Source: DATJHM01 sp035493895
GTDB lineage: Bacteria > Chloroflexota > Ktedonobacteria > Ktedonobacterales > Ktedonobacteraceae
Assembly: GCA_035493895.1 (NCBI GenBank)
Contig: DATJHM010000119.1
Location: 1-24,950, forward strand
DNA: 24,950 bases
Direction of reading: 5' to 3'
Position 1 is the first letter of the stretch; every line of letters starts with the position of its first letter. Both the position numbers and the translations under genes were made by a program. Positions 22,508 to 24,950 of the stretch are shown in pieces. Under the pieces are notes generated by a model that saw only the letters and a program-made list of their open reading frames with translations, ran no database searches and had not been told where the DNA came from.

Positions 22508-23564
22508 CGTTATGTAACGCATTCCCTCGGGAAATGTCGCCTTGATGCTTCGTCTCCGGGGGGACCACTGGCGATTCTCTTACCGCTCAAAACCTGAATT
22601 TGATCATTTCTGCCCTGATAGGCTTACGATAAAATATTGGCCCATTACGCAGAAATGCTTTGCCAATCTCATCGCGTACACACAAACGCGCGACCGGCGA
22701 TTCGTCCTGATTGGTCTCAGAAGGAATTTTTGGCTACTGGTCGACAAAAACGTAGAATGGTGCTACTCTATCTGCATGAGAAAGGGAGACAAAAACACCG
22801 TTTGTAAGGGATAGCATAGCGCAAACGATACGAACTAATTTGGCCTGTGGCACCTGTGGTAACTGGAGGAGGTTGGCCAGATTCTTTTCCACTCTCGCGG
22901 ATCGCTGGCGGATAGGCACTCACTCTCTTCCTCAGAGTATAATACGAGATAAATGAGGATATCAATGTATAGATCCTGCGATGTCATCAACAGGAAGTTC
23001 ACACGGCTTTTCGTGGATGGAATGTTCAATGCGCTTTTTCTAGAGGGCCTTTCAGCCAGGAGTCTTTTTGCTGAATGGGAAGCCTCGCAGGCTCCTCAAT
23101 CCACGTATCCATGATTTTTGGCTCTGTCCAAACAAGACCGATCCCTGGGGCTATTCGACGATACCTCTGGTGACCAATGGCTCTTCTGGCGCGAGGTATG
23201 CATTTGTTGTTCGCTTGTTACTATGGAGACATCAAACGGATAATGGTATCTGGTGTCTCGCATCGGAAATTCAGCTCTGGCTCAAGGCCAGGCCGATTTT
23301 GCCATAACGCTTCCATACTTGATGGAGAACTGCCAATCATTGGCTCAGTACCTGACCTCGTCCATCCTGGTATTTCTGGTTGACTGAACTTAGTGAAACC
23401 TCATTATATAGAGAAATGTTTTTATCATAACTCATATTGGAAGCATTTTATATTCATCAACGTCAGATTATGGTTCCAGCTATAGATAGATATTTACGTG
23501 TGCGTTAAGGTGTTGTGTATTGTGGTTTGATTCTATAAATTGTGTAATGAGGAAAGGATATCGC
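22508..23564. other. Gene-poor region before the NRPS
   Basis: About 1.06 kb without a confident gene. A 90-codon frame (22542-22814) has no ribosome binding site and unusual composition. A possible degenerate coding region lies at 22965-23387. The last ~165 nt (23395-23560) are strongly AT-rich and likely contain the NRPS promoter; a TATAAA lies at 23534-23539, but no good -35 is seen. No repeats of the GTAG family were found here. Confidence 0.5.
22965..23387 (+). pseudogene. Possible decayed small gene
   Basis: An ATG with GAGG 6 nt upstream, and TATAAT at 22938-22943, opens a protein-like frame: MYRSCDVINRKFTRLFVDG, then LSARSLFAEWEASQ. It is broken by in-frame TGA (23112) and TAA (23241) and ends at TGA 23385. 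The later part (LVSRIGNSALAQGQADFAI, ENCQSLAQYL) still reads like a soluble protein. No family is recognised and the stops could mean the frame is simply non-coding. Confidence 0.18.
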
Positions 23565-24950
23565 ATGTCTATTCCAGATTTCTATGCCCCGAAGACGCAA
23601 GATGAGGTAAAGATCTTGCCGCTGACCCCTGCTCAAAAAGGACTCTGGATGCTTGACCAGCAGCCGACAAATGGCCATTTTAACACGATTTCTACTACTA
23701 TTATTATAAAAAAACCTTTAGATACTTATGCGCTTCAATCTAGCTTTGATGTATTGATTCAACGCCATGCTGCGTTACGCACCATCTTTCGGGGAAACGA
23801 CGATCCACCACAACAGGTGATCTTGCCACAGGTGCATATCCCCCTGCCTGTGATTGATCTACGAACTCAGGTCGGTCAGCAGCGCGAGGCCGCAGTCCAG
23901 CGTCTGCTAGCGGAGGAGGCGCTGCAACCCTTTGATCTCGCTCAAGGCCCTCTTGTGCGCGCCTGTGTTCTCTGGTTGGATGCTGCGGAGTATATGCTCC
24001 TGCTGAGTACGCATCGCATGGTCTGTGATCGCTGGTCGGTGGGCATATGCGTGTGTGAATTTGCCAGTCTCTATGAGGCATTTGCAAGCGATCAGCCCTC
24101 ACCTTTGTTGGAGGTATCTCTGTCCTATACGGATTTTGTACGGCAACAGCAAGCGTGGCTGCAAGGAAAGCCTGCCGCTGAACAACTGAGCTACTGGGAG
24201 CAATTGCTGACTGACCGCCCTGAGGGGTTGGCTCTGCCCATCACTCGTCGATCTTTACAGGCATCGATCCCGCGAAGCGCGAAGTATGACCTGGTATTGT
24301 CAGATACGTTGTGTACTGCCCTGCAACTGCTGAGTCAGCAGGAGAACGTACCTCTGGAGGTGGTCCTGGTAGCGGCCTTGCAGGCTGTATTGTATCGCTA
24401 CAGTGGACAGGGGGACATGCAGATCGGCATAGGTGCTACCGGCCGTGTGCAAACGGAGCATGAGACGGTGCCAGGTCTGTTTGAAAATATGCTTGTTCTG
24501 CGCACTGGCCTGTCGGATGATCTCCCTTTCCGTATATTATTAGAACAGGTGCATACGACGCTTCAGCACATGCGTGCTCATCAGGAATTGCCCTTTGCAT
24601 ATCTGGTTGAGAAATTGCACTCCACGCATCCATTTTTCCAGGTGCTCTTTACCCTGCTCCCACCACTGCCTGCTTTGCCCTCAGGATGGACCATTGCACA
24701 CATGGATGGCGGGGCCGGGGCCTTATTCGCCGACATCCATCTCCTCGTCGAGGCGCGTGAGGAGGAATTGTGCATACAGTTCGCATATAGAAGTGATCTG
24801 TTCGCTGAAACGACGATTGCGCGCATGGCGGGCCACTGGCAGACGCTCTTAGAAGGGGTGCTTGTCGCTCCCGAAACATCGCTTGCTTCCCTCCCTCTCC
24901 TGACCGAGCAAGAGCGTCACCAGCTTCTGGTCGCGTGGAACGAGCCTCAG
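23565..24950 (+). CDS. Non-ribosomal peptide synthetase, N-terminal condensation domain (partial)
   Basis: 462 codons open to the right edge. After a ~20-residue start comes a condensation domain: C1-type LPLTPAQKGLWMLDQQP, C2-type QRHAALRTIF, the C3 active-site motif, C4-type SYTDFVRQQQAW, C5-type GATGRVQTEHETVPGLFENMLVLR and HQELPFAYLVEKL with HPFFQVLF. The last residues, LPLLTEQERHQLLVAWNE, are the usual entry to an adenylation domain, which lies outside the window. The C3 motif is His150-Arg-Met-Val-Cys-Asp155-Arg, not HHxxxDG, so the second (catalytic) His and the Gly are both Arg. AGGAAAGG precedes the ATG by 7 nt. As the first domain of the protein it could be a starter or inactive C domain. 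Confidence 0.93.
   Translation, partial: MSIPDFYAPKTQDEVKILPLTPAQKGLWMLDQQPTNGHFNTISTTIIIKKPLDTYALQSSFDVLIQRHAALRTIFRGNDDPPQQVILPQVHIPLPVIDLRTQVGQQREAAVQRLLAEEALQPFDLAQGPLVRACVLWLDAAEYMLLLSTHRMVCDRWSVGICVCEFASLYEAFASDQPSPLLEVSLSYTDFVRQQQAWLQGKPAAEQLSYWEQLLTDRPEGLALPITRRSLQASIPRSAKYDLVLSDTLCTALQLLSQQENVPLEVVLVAALQAVLYRYSGQGDMQIGIGATGRVQTEHETVPGLFENMLVLRTGLSDDLPFRILLEQVHTTLQHMRAHQELPFAYLVEKLHSTHPFFQVLFTLLPPLPALPSGWTIAHMDGGAGALFADIHLLVEAREEELCIQFAYRSDLFAETTIARMAGHWQTLLEGVLVAPETSLASLPLLTEQERHQLLVAWNEPQ

Noticed and set aside
22542..22814. 90-codon plus-strand frame in the gap before the NRPS
   Set aside because: No ribosome binding site and no recognisable domain; Trp/Phe/Cys-rich composition looks like chance translation.

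Overview
The window reads as a chromosomal segment of a free-living bacterium. It is probably a Ktedonobacteria-type Chloroflexota; that is an inference from the gene mix, not a database result. The clues are an F420-type PPOX reductase, a DUF1206 membrane protein, a GH78 rhamnosidase, an NRPS, strong GGAGG-like ribosome binding sites, and many short GC-rich intergenic hairpin repeats. I see no rRNA, tRNA, CRISPR array or transposase gene.

Region 1 (1-8.6 kb) is a nutrient-uptake block. A membrane dipeptidase (M19, cut by the window edge) is divergent from a complete dipeptide/oligopeptide ABC system on the plus strand: two ATPases (dppD, dppF), two permeases (dppB, dppC) and a substrate-binding lipoprotein. 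An IclR-type regulator with its own sigma70-like promoter follows. The gaps dppB-dppC and dppC-SBP are filled with repeats and stem-loops.

Region 2 (8.6-13.4 kb) carries a large GH78 alpha-L-rhamnosidase followed by a perfect 28-bp-arm palindrome. After it come two minus-strand genes: a periplasmic-binding-fold protein without a signal peptide, and an F420-type PPOX reductase. The IclR gene sits between the transporter and the rhamnosidase, so the transporter substrate could be peptides or rhamnose-containing oligosaccharides.

Region 3 (13.6-20.8 kb) is a lipid-phosphate cluster: a PAP2 phosphatase (minus), a DUF1206 protein, a second PAP2 protein, a diacylglycerol-kinase-like protein with an unusual C-terminal extension, and a fused DAGK-PAP2 protein. 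The roughly 920-bp gap inside this cluster holds a 175-bp MITE-like element with 13-bp terminal inverted repeats and 22-bp flanking direct repeats, plus two 83-bp direct repeats just upstream of the kinase gene.

Region 4 (20.8-25 kb) has a small Cys-rich protein, a FAD-dependent DAO-family oxidoreductase, a gene-poor stretch of about 1 kb, and the start of an NRPS. The NRPS's first condensation domain has a degenerate active-site motif (HRxxxDR instead of HHxxxDG).

The most unusual material is intergenic. A family of repeats starts with GTAG and then folds as a 4-7 bp stem with (usually) a 9-10 nt loop; stems differ between copies with compensatory changes. Several copies carry a C-rich tail containing CACCGGCCATCT. 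A separate 47-bp block is shared by two distant upstream regions (16390 and 21292).
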